Assembly (NCBI GenBank): GCA_965240325.2 | Contig: OZ251224.1 | Location: 1,488,001-1,552,000 of the forward strand | DNA length: 64,000 nucleotides | Direction of reading: 5' to 3' | Origin: Rebecca billardiae RCC1528 | Lineage: Eukaryota > Haptophyta | Shown: piece by piece, positions 10,701 to 20,624 of the stretch | Numbering within the stretch: the first letter of the stretch is position 1 | How the letters are laid out: every line of letters starts with the position of its first letter | Program-made: the position numbers and the translations under genes | The notes under the pieces: model-generated | Seen by the model: only the letters and a program-made list of their open reading frames with translations | Told to the model about the DNA's origin: nothing | The model's database searches: none

Positions 10701-11187
10701 GGCGGCAGCGCGTCGCCTCATCGTCGGGCCCGACGATCATCATCATCGGGTGGCACGGAGCTCCTCGCCAGAGCCCTCCTCGCCAGAGCCCTTTGGCCAA
10801 CGATCCGAACACGCAGCGGCTCACGGCGGTGCGGCCCGCGCGCCCTGAGTCCTGATGGGACCACGCCCCGCGGGCGCCACGCGACCCGGCCATGAGGCAT
10901 GACTAAGACCGGAACCGTAAGGCTGAGAAGCCTGTGACATATGTGATGACGATGCTCAGTGACACTCTGAGACACTGATACGATGGGCAGCGCATTGCCC
11001 AATGCCCACGGAGGACGACGGGCGGTCTCGCGATATATAAGCGCGCGCATACACGCGAGCCAGCGATGATCGATTGCGCCTGCTGCTGATTGCATATAAT
11101 GCATGGGCCGGCGGGCTGACACGGACGGCGGCCAGGAGGCAGGACGCGTCGTCATCGGCACTACTACGACTCGTCGTTGTCGCAATT

Positions 11188-11283
11188 ATGGCCCGCGGTG
11201 CAGGGCGGAGCGCGCAGCGTGGAGCCCGCACCAGCGGGCCCGAACAACGTTTCAAAAAGATCTTTGATCAAGAAAAAAGGGAC
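11188..11283 (+). repeat. Dispersed repeat R2 (GATC-box repeat), copy 1
   Basis: Begins atggcccgcggtgcagggcg, continues through gagcgcgcagcgtggagccc and ends in caaaaagatctttgatcaag. Copies at 25593-25705 and 45292-45395 are in the opposite orientation. The shared core is the palindrome-rich agatctttgatcaaag. Confidence 0.8.
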
Positions 11284-12244
11284 GGGGGACGATTTTCATG
11301 GCTGGAGGAGACCGAGTTTCGAATTTTGAGACCCTCTCTACAGATGCATTACGGAGAAAAAGGTCGCGCCCACGGCAAGTTCATAGTAAAGCGTGGAGTG
11401 ACGCCCGTCCAAAAAACTTCACGCCCTTTAGGATCCCTAACGTAACGAACCGTTACAAGCGATTTTTCCGGCCAATGAGATTGCAGCAAGGTCCAAGGAG
11501 CGATGACGTATCTAGATAGAGATTGCCGCGAACCGATGTGACCATGTACGTCCCTTGAATCAGTTGAATCAACTATTCAATCGCGCCGTGTCTGTATCAG
11601 GAGCCGACGAGGCAAGGGTCAGTAGCCGATGGGCCAACCTCGGCGAATCTCAATACTATCTGACGCGAACGGACTTGGTTGGGCGCGCGCGTGGCCCCGG
11701 GCGGCGGCCCACCAGAGGCGGCCCGCGTTTGGAGGCGAGCCACGGGCACGAGGCTCACGAGGCGACCGACGGGTGAGGACGGCGATGGGCAGGTGCGCGC
11801 GGCGAATGGCGCCTGGAGCGCGCGGCTGCGGCGGGTCCCGACTGCCGTCGACATCGCGTTCGTCGTGCCCCCGCTCACTCCGCGCGCCCCCGCCGCCCCT
11901 GCCGCCCTGTCGATGCCTCGGCGCGGCCTTGCGCGGCCCCGGCGTGTCCGCGAGCCGGCGCCGCAGCCGCCGCCCTGTGTTCGGGCTCTCGCAAGCTCGG
12001 GGGCAGCGGCGCCTGATGCCGGACTGATCGATCTCTGAGCCTTCGACTTCACCACGCGCCGCCCTTGCCATGCCTTTCCGGGGTCTCCCAGAACTCTTCT
12101 TGATTGAGAGAGAGCAGGCGCGCCGACGATCCGAGTCCATCGTCGGTCGACTCTGAGCGAGGGCTACGCCTCGGAACTGAACGGTACTCTACGAGGAGGA
12201 CGAGCTGCGCGGGCGACGGTGGTGCGTGACGTCCCCAGAGCCGG

Positions 12245-12862
12245 CCGTGCCTCTGCAACGCGTGCCGAGCCTGATCGAGGTGTGTCAGCTGCCCGTGCAC
12301 GCGCGGAGAGTGCGCGAACCGGATCACCGGTGCCCTCGCACCTCGGCACCGTGCTCCCTCGGGCTGTCAGCTCCGCGTGGCCTGGCGTGCACGTAGAGTT
12401 GCGCTCATGCGTCGATCACGCCTCGCGCCCGCCTGTCGGCCGTCGCGCAGGCGCTGGTCGAACCCTACTCGGACCCTACTCCTCCAGCCCTACTCCCGGG
12501 CGCTGCCGGCGCGGGGGGTGACCCCGGGGACAGCGGTCAGCAGCAGCGGCCCGAACGAATCCGCGGCCCCGCACCGTGCTCCCTGGCTGTCAGCTCCGCG
12601 TGGCCTGGTGTGCACGTGGAGTCGCGCTCATGCGTCGATCACGCCTCGTCGCATCCGCCTGTACACAATCGGCGCCGCGCCGGCGGCTGCAATGGGCCCG
12701 CCCGGCGCGGCGGGCGGCGGCGCGCCGCTGATGGAGTCTAGTTGTACGGGCATATGCAACTGGTCTGTCAATAGACGACTGCGACGGAGGGTGCACCGCC
12801 ACCGCGGGCCCTGAACTACGTTCGTTCTACGGAAAAAGGACCGCGGAACGCGGTCATTTAAC
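12245..12862 (+). repeat. ~620-bp dispersed element, copy 1 (inverted copy at 45.4-46.05 kb)
   Basis: This block matches the reverse complement of 45399-46048, for example gcgtgccgagcctgatcgag, ctcatgcgtcgatcacgcct and tcgcgcaggcgctggtcgaa. Small indels separate the copies. The block contains an internal duplication: tgtcagctccgcgtggcct plus the following ~40 bp occurs near 12366 and again near 12589. It ends in repeat R1. No coding frame is kept between copies. Confidence 0.75.
12785..12855 (-). repeat. Dispersed repeat R1 (GACCGCG hairpin repeat), copy 1
   Basis: The minus strand reads gaccgcgttccgcggtcc, a 7-bp stem GACCGCG/CGCGGTC with a ttc loop, then ttttccgtagaacgaacgta and a GC-rich tail. 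Other copies: 23513-23581, 44051-44105 and 45396-45520. Confidence 0.8.
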
Positions 12863-13065
12863 ATGGCACGCACGACTGCCGTTACACACCAGTGAATTAT
12901 TCATCAGTCATCATCATCATCACTGGGCGACTCGTCACATCAAGCGCTAGGAGCTCGCACCATTTGGACCGTAGTCGGCGGCCGGATGAAGCGTCGCAAC
13001 TCGCGTCACGCGCTATAGTTGCGCCATGCGCAGTATCACACGCGTGTGAGACTGGCGGCCACCGA

Positions 13066-15633
13066 TCATCGCGCGGGCCGCAGCGAGTGTCGCTGCGGGG
13101 CCTGCGGCAGCTGATGTGAGCCCGCGTGCGACGGCGGGTTGCCTCCGTTGAGCGCGGCCTTCGGGCTGGAGTGGCCGGCGCCGCCCGCCGCCGGAGACCA
13201 GCTCTTCCCGACCAGCGCCGGGCCGATCACGGGCGCGCCGCGGCTGGCGGTCGAGGCGGAGGAGGCGACGAGGCTATGGCCGCTCATCTTCCGATGCAGG
13301 GCGACCTTCGTGGCCGGCACGCCGGGCGGGCCGGTGCGATCGGCGGCGGCCACGTACACCGGCGTCTTGAAGAGCGAGCTCGAGCGAGAGCGCACGCTGC
13401 CGGCATCCGAGCCGCCGCCGCCGCCGCCGGGCTCGTTGCGCGCGCCGCTGTCGAGGGGCGGCGGGGGTGTGCGCGAGGACCGCCTCGCAACGGCCGCGAG
13501 CGTCGTCTCGCGCGGCGGCGGCGAGCCAAGCTCGCCGCTCGGAGCGGTGAGCGACGGCCGCCGCCCGTCGGCGCCCGCGCCGTGCGTCGACTGTGGCCGA
13601 GAGTCCGTGTGCATCCTCTCGAGCGCGTCCGCCGCCGAGCGCCGCTTCGGATGGTCGGACGCGCTCATGCGCCGCGCCATGCCACTAGCCACCTCCTCGC
13701 GGGCGTCGAGCCACATGGTGCGCACGTCGCCGAGCGGATGCGCGTCGGCGGTGCCGGGCTCGGGCGGCGGCATGTCAGCGGCTGGCGGTCGCGCCGAGGC
13801 CTCTCGCATGCCCTGAGGGCCCACCTCCTCGGTTGGGCTGGCGCCGGCGCCCGCGCCCGCGCCGGCCGCGCGCTCAGCGGCACGCGAGGGCAAGCTGCCC
13901 GCCGCCTCGGTCTCAGCGACGGGGTCCTTGCCGTCCTTGCCAAAGGCGCGCGCGGCGGCGGCGGCGGTGCTCGCCGCGGCGGCGGCGGCGGCGGCGGCGG
14001 CAGCTTCGCTCAGCTTCGCGCTCGCCGCGGCGGCGGCGCTCGCGGCCGCGGCACCCTTGAGCATCGCCTCCGCCTCGAGTGCGGCGCTGCGCAGCCGCGC
14101 GGCGTCATCGGCCGCATCGGGCGGCGCGCGCTCGATCGGTGCGAGCGGGCCTGTTGGCGACTTGCGGGGCTTGGGCAGCGGCACCGACGAGGCGAGCGGG
14201 CCGGTCGGCGACGGGCGGGGCTTGGGCAGCGGCACGGTCGAGGAGGCGCGGCGGCTGCCGCCGCGCGGCTCGTCGCGCGGCGGCTTGATGGCCGCGGGCA
14301 GCGCGGGCATCGTCGGCGCGCGCTGCATGGCTGGCATCTTGGGCAGCTGGCGCTCGTGCAGCCTGATGGTGGTCGCCGCGCGCGTGAGCGGCTTCGGGTG
14401 CGCCGGCTTGTCCACCATGGCGGTGATGGAGTGCTGGCGCGACATGCCCTGCGAGGGCGTGGGCATCGTCGAGTGCTGCCGCGAGAGCCCCGCCGCGGGC
14501 GTCGACGCGCGCGACGGCAGCTCATACGGGTCGAGCGTGCTGAGGGCGTTGGCGGCCATGGCGCGCTTGAGCAGCGACTGCAGCTTGAGCGGCAGCTGCC
14601 CGCCGTCGCGCTTGCTCACGCCCGAGCGCTCGAGCTTCTTGCCCAGCTGCGTCTTCGGCGACAGCCCGAGGTGCGCGCGGCTCGACGCCGTCGGCTCGGC
14701 GTACCGCGCCTGGTCGGCCACCGGCGGCACGTACTCGGGCGGCTGCTCCACGACCCACTTGACGCGGCTCTCGACGTGCCCGCCGCCGTCGCGCGCGACG
14801 AGGTTCATGATGTCGGTGTCCGAGCGCATCGCCGAGATGCCCGTCTCGGCGTCGACCTCGACGATCTTCTCGACCGCGTCCTCGACGAACCCAGAGTACG
14901 TCTCCTCGTCCATCTCGTCCGTGTTCACGTCCGCGAGCTCGAACCACGAGCGGATGAACGCGGCCTTGTCGAGCCGCCGCTCGATCAGCGGCACGCTCGC
15001 GTCTGCGTACTCGCGCGTGTCGCGCTCCCAGTCGATCTTGGAGAGGAGGAAGGCCTCGCGCGGGTCGTTGCGCCGCATGAGCAGGATGTACAGCTTGCGC
15101 GCGAGCTCGGCGTACAGCGGCCAGCCGATCGTCTCGACCTCGAGCGAGCCGGTGAGCGCCACCCACGCGTTGTCGAGCGCGGCCTGCACGCTCTCGGTGC
15201 GCCACAGCCGCTCGCGCCGCAGCATCATCGCGGGCTGGTACCACTTGTTCGTCTCCTTCTCCGCGCGCACCAGCGGCGAGGTGAGGTACTTGCGGTCGAG
15301 CTCCTCGAGGATCCCGTTCCACCGCTTGCGGAGCCGGTAGTTGCGGTACTGCCGCTGGATGAGCGAGACGGGCGGGAAGGTGAAGAGGACGGCCTCGCCA
15401 AACACGGCGATGCGCCGCAGCTTCTTGCGCATGACGCAGGCGCGCCAGTTGCGCTGGAGCAGGCTGGCCGACGCGTTGCGCAGCTCGAGCAGCTTGCGGG
15501 CGCGCACGCCACGCCAATGCGCCTGGATGCGGACGGCGGCGAGGATGAGCAGGCGGAACGCGCGCCAGCGCGTCTGCAACACAGAGGCCGCCTTGCGACG
15601 CTTCGAGAGCGCCACCATGGCGACGTGCTCCAT
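13066..15633 (-). CDS. IQ-motif (calmodulin-binding) protein, unknown role
   Basis: 855 aa from the ATG at 15633 (MEHVAMVALSKRRKAASVLQ). Four IQ-type helices lie at residues ~17-106 (VLQTRWRAFR, VRIQAHWRGVRARK, LLQRNWRACVMRKK, LIQRQYRNYRLRKRW), which in this family bind calmodulin-like light chains. A conserved-looking globular part follows to ~residue 290 (YLTSPLVRAEKETNKWYQPA, FIRSWFELADVNTDEMDEE, weakly EF-hand-like but lacking the 12th-position Glu). The C-terminal half is low-complexity Ser/Pro/Ala-rich, including the repeated phrase LPKPRPSPTGPLASSV / LPKPRKSPTGPLAP and poly-Ala runs, and looks disordered. Possibly a flagellar or cytoskeletal protein; the function is not established. 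Confidence 0.8.
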   Translation of the reverse strand: MEHVAMVALSKRRKAASVLQTRWRAFRLLILAAVRIQAHWRGVRARKLLELRNASASLLQRNWRACVMRKKLRRIAVFGEAVLFTFPPVSLIQRQYRNYRLRKRWNGILEELDRKYLTSPLVRAEKETNKWYQPAMMLRRERLWRTESVQAALDNAWVALTGSLEVETIGWPLYAELARKLYILLMRRNDPREAFLLSKIDWERDTREYADASVPLIERRLDKAAFIRSWFELADVNTDEMDEETYSGFVEDAVEKIVEVDAETGISAMRSDTDIMNLVARDGGGHVESRVKWVVEQPPEYVPPVADQARYAEPTASSRAHLGLSPKTQLGKKLERSGVSKRDGGQLPLKLQSLLKRAMAANALSTLDPYELPSRASTPAAGLSRQHSTMPTPSQGMSRQHSITAMVDKPAHPKPLTRAATTIRLHERQLPKMPAMQRAPTMPALPAAIKPPRDEPRGGSRRASSTVPLPKPRPSPTGPLASSVPLPKPRKSPTGPLAPIERAPPDAADDAARLRSAALEAEAMLKGAAAASAAAAASAKLSEAAAAAAAAAAASTAAAAARAFGKDGKDPVAETEAAGSLPSRAAERAAGAGAGAGASPTEEVGPQGMREASARPPAADMPPPEPGTADAHPLGDVRTMWLDAREEVASGMARRMSASDHPKRRSAADALERMHTDSRPQSTHGAGADGRRPSLTAPSGELGSPPPRETTLAAVARRSSRTPPPPLDSGARNEPGGGGGGSDAGSVRSRSSSLFKTPVYVAAADRTGPPGVPATKVALHRKMSGHSLVASSASTASRGAPVIGPALVGKSWSPAAGGAGHSSPKAALNGGNPPSHAGSHQLPQAPQRHSLRPAR

Positions 15634-15884
15634 GCAGACAGGCGCAGCTCCGCGGGTGGCACCACGGGCGCCCACTCGGGCTGGAGGTCAACTCGCAGTC
15701 GCGCGCGACCGCGGGCGCCCGCCTGGGAGGAAGTAAAGACGACCACGACCCCTCGCGCCCGACTTCTTCCGAGCTTGGAGCGGGCCGGGGCTTTCTGGTT
15801 GCCAGTTGACGAGACACTATTGGCTTATGCCGCCGGAAGTTGGCACGTGTAACGACGTGCACCGTACCGGACGTCCATCGTATA
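15634..15884. other. Short intergenic spacer
   Basis: About 250 bp between the IQ-protein start and the first TIR element. Presumably contains the IQ gene promoter; no motif stands out. Confidence 0.3.
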
Positions 15885-16692
15885 GTGGCCCTCAAGTTTA
15901 AGCGATAAAATCAAGCGGCGGCTCTATCGTCGGCGCTGAAGGTGAAGGCCGTGGTGCTGATGGCTGCGTACTTGGGGCTGATGCCCGCCCACAGTCACGT
16001 GTTCAACCTTGCCGTGTCGTGCGCGAGGCGGCGGTAGCGTGCGCTGAAAGTAGGTGCAGCCGATCGGCGAGCTCGACGGTAGCCGCGCGGCGGCCTCCCG
16101 ACCAAGCCGTGTGAGGCAGCCGCCGGCCTGCGCCTGCGAGTCCTCCGTGCGTGGAGCTAGGCTCCCACGCGTGGCCCGAGGCGTACGCGGGGTGCCGTCC
16201 GAGCGCGCCAGTACACACCGAGCGCAGCAAGCTGGGCACCCTGCGCGGCAGGAGCATGCAATCGAGCGAGCGCTGCCCACGAGCTGAGCCTGTCGAGCCG
16301 CTGGCACGGCCCGGCGCGGCAGCTGCGCGAAAGTCTGTGGTGCGCCTGCACGTGGTCAAAGCACGAGCTCACACGCTGTGTGTGGACCAGGGACACAGAG
16401 TGTACGTGCATGCGCACCACGCTCGAATTTATTGCGTGCGCGGAGCGGCGCTGTGCGTGCACGACCATGCTGGTGCATGTGAGACCAGTCAGGTCTGTGC
16501 GCGATGGCCGGCCGCGCGAGCGCGCGCGTGCGCGACACAGCACACTTGCGGGCGAGCCGTGTGTCTGCGCAGACGCGGGTGCTCCCCGACCGTGCGCCAC
16601 AAGCGAGAGAGCCGCCATGGTGCGCTCGTCACGGCGTGAGCGGGCGTGCAATCACGTAGCCAGCGAAGCGAACGCTTAAACCTGAGGGGTAC
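15885..16692. mobile_element. Non-autonomous TIR transposon (MITE-like), copy 1
   Basis: An 808-bp element with terminal inverted repeats. The left end is GTGGCCCTCAAGTTTAAGCG and the right end, reverse-complemented, is GTACCCCTCAGGTTTAAGCG (17 of 20 identical). It is flanked by TA on both sides (15883-15884 and 16693-16694), the target duplication typical of Tc1/mariner-type and Stowaway elements. No transposase frame is present; the ORFs inside (up to 164 codons) have no recognisable domain. A second copy lies at 19808-20615 with the same length and the same internal ORF translations. Confidence 0.85.
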
Positions 16693-16694
16693 TA

Positions 16695-17454
16695 AGTGGT
16701 AATAAAAGAGAGGTAAATAGTGCGCTGGTGCCAGGGGTGCGCTGAGGCGCCCGGGCTGCACCACGCGCACGACAATATTTAGGTTGGTATTCCACCACAG
16801 CGCGACCTCCGATCATTCGGCCCTGGTGGGCGAGGAGGAGACCATGCGCGTAGTGATTTGCGAGAGCTCGCTGATGCTTAAGCGTTGCGGCGCGCGGCGG
16901 TGGCAATGCGCAGAGCATGGAGAGAAGGGCTGCAAACCACGATAGTACGACCCACTAGCGCTGTCTCTTCGAGGTTGTATGCGTCGATTGCGCTCTAACG
17001 CCGGGTGCTGCGCGCGCTGTGTCGCCCAGGCGGCCGCCACCGCGCCGCACGCGGCCGTCGCCGGAGCTCTTGGACGGATGATGGCTGCGATTCAAAAGTA
17101 GATTCTTGTAACCGACCAATCGGCAAGCAGCTTGTGCATGGCTGCAGGGCGACCGCCGCCGGCGGCCGAGAGCCCCACGGTGCGACCATGCGCACAGCGA
17201 GCAGCGGCGCCGACGATCATGGCCAACTTGAGCTTAGCCGTGGCATACAGGAAGGGTCAGCGCGTATCGAAGACTGCGATGGCAGCGACCTATGATCGCC
17301 ACGACCTCTCCGTGAACGACGGGCTCGGCCAAGCCATTGAGATGGTGCTGGGGCTCATATGTTTGGGCCGGACTTCACCGAGCCAGATGCCGGTAACGTC
17401 GATGCAGGGCTGTGCGACGCGCGTGCACGCCCGCACTTGAGGTCACAGCTGCCC
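16695..17454. other. Intergenic between TIR element and satellite; nothing identified
   Basis: Mixed composition with an A-rich start (gtggtaataaaagagaggta). ORFs of 66-100 codons overlap on both strands without recognisable motifs. Confidence 0.4.
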
Positions 17455-19500
17455 GCGCGCCACCACCATGGCCAGAGGTTTGGCTCAGCTCAGCTCACAC
17501 GACCTCACGACCTGCCGATCAGCCGGCGCCTCACGGCTCAGGCAACAACACGGCTGCTGCGGCGCGTGCGCGCAAGCTGGCGCGCCGGCGCGGCGCGCAG
17601 TGCCAGGTACGGCCCCAGTGAGCGTATACATGGCACCGGCGGCCCGCCTCTACTGTCGCGCGCGCGAGAGCTCGAGCTCGAATCTGACCAAGCTGAGCTG
17701 GGTGTGTCACGGCCAACGGCTACGGAGAGCTGCGGCTGCGGCTAGAGCCAGCGAGAAGCGCCGAGTCGGCGCGCGCGCCGTGCGCATCTGAAGGGCGGGC
17801 TCGGGCACGCGGTACACGCGCGGGGGGCGTGCCGAGCGCGAGGGCGCGCGCGCGCGCTCGGCGCTCCTCCTGCGCCGCCGCCACGGCCGGAGTTTCGGCT
17901 CAGCTCAGATCTCACGACCTCCCGACCTGCCGATCAGCCGGCGCCTCACGGCTCAGGCAACAACACGGCTGCTGCGGCGCGTGCGCGCAAGCTGGCGCGC
18001 CGGCGCGGCGCGCAGTGCCAGGTACGGCCCCAGTGAGCGTATACATGGCACCGGCGGCCCGCCTCTACTGTCGCGCGCGCGAGAGCTCGAGCTCGAATCT
18101 GACCAAGCTGAGCTGGGTGTGTCACGGCCAACGGCTACGGAGAGCTGCGGCTGCGGGTAGAGCCAGCGAGAAGCGCCGAGTCGGCGCGCGCGCCGTGCGC
18201 ATCTGAAGGGCGGGCTCGGGCACGCGGTACACGCGCGGGGGGCGTGCCGAGCGCGAGGGCGCGCGCGCGCGCTCGGCGCTCCTCCTGCGCCGCCGCCACG
18301 GCCGGAGTTTCGGCTCAGCTCAGATCTCACGACCTCCCGACCTGCCGATCAGCCGGCACCTCACGGCTCAGGCAACAACACGGCTGCTGCGGCGCGTGCG
18401 CGCAAGCTGGCGCGCCGGCGCGGCGCGCAGCGCCAGGTACGGCCCCGGTGAGCGTACACATGGCACCGGCGGCCCGCCTCTACCGTCGTGCGCGCGAGAG
18501 CTCGAGCTCGAATCTGACCAAGCTGAGCTGGGTGTGTCACGGCCAACGGCTACGGAGAGCTGCGGGTAGAGCCAGCGAGAAGCGCCGAGTCGGCGCGCGC
18601 GCCATGCGCATCTGAAGGGCGGGCTCGGGCACGCGGTACACGCGCGGGGGGCGTGCCGAGCGCGAGGGCGCGCGCGCGCGCTCGGCGCTCATCCTGCGCC
18701 GCCGCCACGGCCGGAGTTTCGGCTCAGCTCAGATCTCACGACCTCCCGACCTGCCGATCAGCCGGCGCCTCACGGCTCAAGCAACGACACGGCTGCTGCG
18801 GCGCGTGCGCACACGCGCGCGCGCCGGCGCGGCGCGCAGCGCCAGGTACGGCCCCGGTGAGCGTACACATGGCACCGGCGGCCCGCCTCTACCGTCGTGC
18901 GCGCGAGAGCTCGAGCTCGAATCTGACCAAGCTGAGCTGGGTGTGTCACGGCCAACGGCTACGGAGAGCTGCGGGTAGAGCCAGCGAGAAGCGCCGAGTC
19001 GGCGCGCGCGCCATGCGCATCTGAAGGGCGGGCTCGGGCACGCGGTACACGCGCGGGGGGCGTGCCGAGCGCGAGGGCGCGCGCGCGCGCTCGGCGCTCA
19101 TCCTGCGCCGCCGCCACGGCCGGAGTTTCGGCTCAGCTCAGATCTCACGACCTCCCGACCTGCCGATCAGCCGGCGCCTCACGGCTCAAGCAACGACACG
19201 GCTGCTGCGGCGCGTGCGCACACGCGCGCGCGCCGGCGCGGCGCGCAGCGCCAGGTACGGCCCCGATGAGCGTACACATGGCACCGGCGGCCCGCCTCTA
19301 CTGTCGCGCGCGCGAGAGCTCGAGCTCGAATCTGACCAAGCTGCGCTGGGTGTGTCACGACCAACGGCTACGGAGAGGTGCGGCTGCGGCTAGAGCCAGC
19401 GAGAAGCGCCGAGTCGGCGCGCGCGCCGTGCGCATCTGAAGGGCGGGCTCGGGCATGCGGTACACGCGCGGGGGGCGTGCCGAGCGCGCGCGCTCGCGCT
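17455..19500. repeat. Tandem satellite, ~4.9 units of 409-415 bp
   Basis: Units begin at about 17482, 17897, 18312, 18721 and 19130 (marker ggctcagctcagatctcacg). The first two spacings are 415 bp and the later ones 409 bp. The 6-bp difference is a missing gctgcg next to gagctgcgg. Units 3 and 4 share substitutions (for example taccgtcgtgcgcgc), so the array grew by stepwise duplication. The first and last units are slightly divergent. Each unit carries a conserved 123-125-codon open frame (MPSARARARARRSSC...), but the third-position pattern and composition do not look like a protein. Confidence 0.9.
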
Positions 19501-19805
19501 CGAGGTCACAACTCCTGTGGCTGATTTGATCTTGCGGTCTCAGTGGCCTAGGCCATGGTCATCACATGTCACGTCCCTGACTGACGCTTACGAATGACAA
19601 CCCAGTCATGTTGCCAATGGAGCAGCACAGTCTCGTGCAACGGGGAGAAGCCGGCTACTCCGAGCGCTCCGGCACGATCCGTCCTAGCCATATAGCGCGC
19701 GCGCCAGCCAGAGTCGAAACGGACTGCACGCGTCAGAGTGAATCTTCGTCGACACCTCCTACGATGATGCTCACGTCTCACGCGGGTTTTCAGCAGCCTC
19801 CGACT
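19501..19805. other. Spacer between satellite and second TIR element
   Basis: About 305 bp of lower GC. No gene, no TATA and no homology to the equivalent flank of copy 1 were seen. Confidence 0.4.
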
Positions 19806-19807
19806 TA

Positions 19808-20615
19808 GTGGCCCTCAAGTTTAAGCGATAAAATCAAGCGGCGGCTCTATCGTCGGCGCTGAAGGTGAAGGCCGTGGTGCTGATGGCTGCGTACTTGGGG
19901 CTGATGCCCGCCCACAGTCACGTGTTCAACCTTGCCGTGTCGTGCGCGAGGCGGCGGTAGCGTGCGCTGAAAGTAGGTGCAGCCGATCGGCGAGCTCGAC
20001 GGTAGCCGCGCGGCGGCCTCCCGACCAAGCCGTGTGAGGCAGCCGCCGGCCTGCGCCTGCGAGTCCTCCGTGCGTGGAGCTAGGCTCCCACGCGTGGCCC
20101 GAGGCGTACGCGGGGTGCCGTCCGAGCGCGCCAGTACACACCGAGCGCAGCAAGCTGGGCACCCTGCGCGGCAGGAGCATGCAATCGAGCGAGCGCTGCC
20201 CACGAGCTGAGCCTGTCGAGCCGCTGGCACGGCCCGGCGCGGCAGCTGCGCGAAAGTCTGTGGTGCGCCTGCACGTGGTCAAAGCACGAGCTCACACGCT
20301 GTGTGTGGACCAGGGACACAGAGTGTACGTGCATGCGCACCACGCTCGAATTTATTGCGTGCGCGGAGCGGCGCTGTGCGTGCACGACCATGCTGGTGCA
20401 TGTGAGACCAGTCAGGTCTGTGCGCGATGGCCGGCCGCGCGAGCGCGCGCGTGCGCGACACAGCACACTTGCGGGCGAGCCGTGTGTCTGCGCAGACGCG
20501 GGTGCTCCCCGACCGTGCGCCACAAGCGAGAGAGCCGCCATGGTGCGCTCGTCACGGCGTGAGCGGGCGTGCAATCACGTAGCCAGCGAAGCGAACGCTT
20601 AAACCTGAGGGGTAC
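19808..20615. mobile_element. Non-autonomous TIR transposon (MITE-like), copy 2
   Basis: Same 808-bp element as copy 1, offset exactly 3923 bp at both ends. It is flanked by TA at 19806-19807 and 20616-20617. Outer flanks differ from copy 1 (ccgact / tatcag versus atcgta / agtggt), so these are separate insertions and not LTRs or one segmental duplication. It ends 9 bp before the ATG of the following glycosyltransferase gene and probably supplies or replaces its promoter/5' UTR. Confidence 0.85.
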
Positions 20616-20624
20616 TATATCAGC

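Larger units (their letters stand above)
10701..13065. other. Repeat-rich intergenic region, no supported gene
   Basis: Contains a dispersed-repeat copy with a GATC-rich core (11188-11283) and a ~620-bp element whose inverted copy lies at 45399-46048. A TATA-like tatataag at about 11032-11039 has no obvious downstream gene. Frames of 70-170 codons at 11.6-12.1 kb are antisense mirrors of each other and match nothing recognisable. Confidence 0.5.

Noticed and set aside
17455-19500. CRISPR array
   Set aside because: Units are ~410 bp and fully repetitive with no unique spacers; the genome is eukaryotic.
15885-20615. Interpreting the 808-bp direct repeats as LTRs of a retrotransposon
   Set aside because: No reverse transcriptase, integrase, primer-binding site or polypurine tract inside; each copy has its own TIRs and TA flanks.
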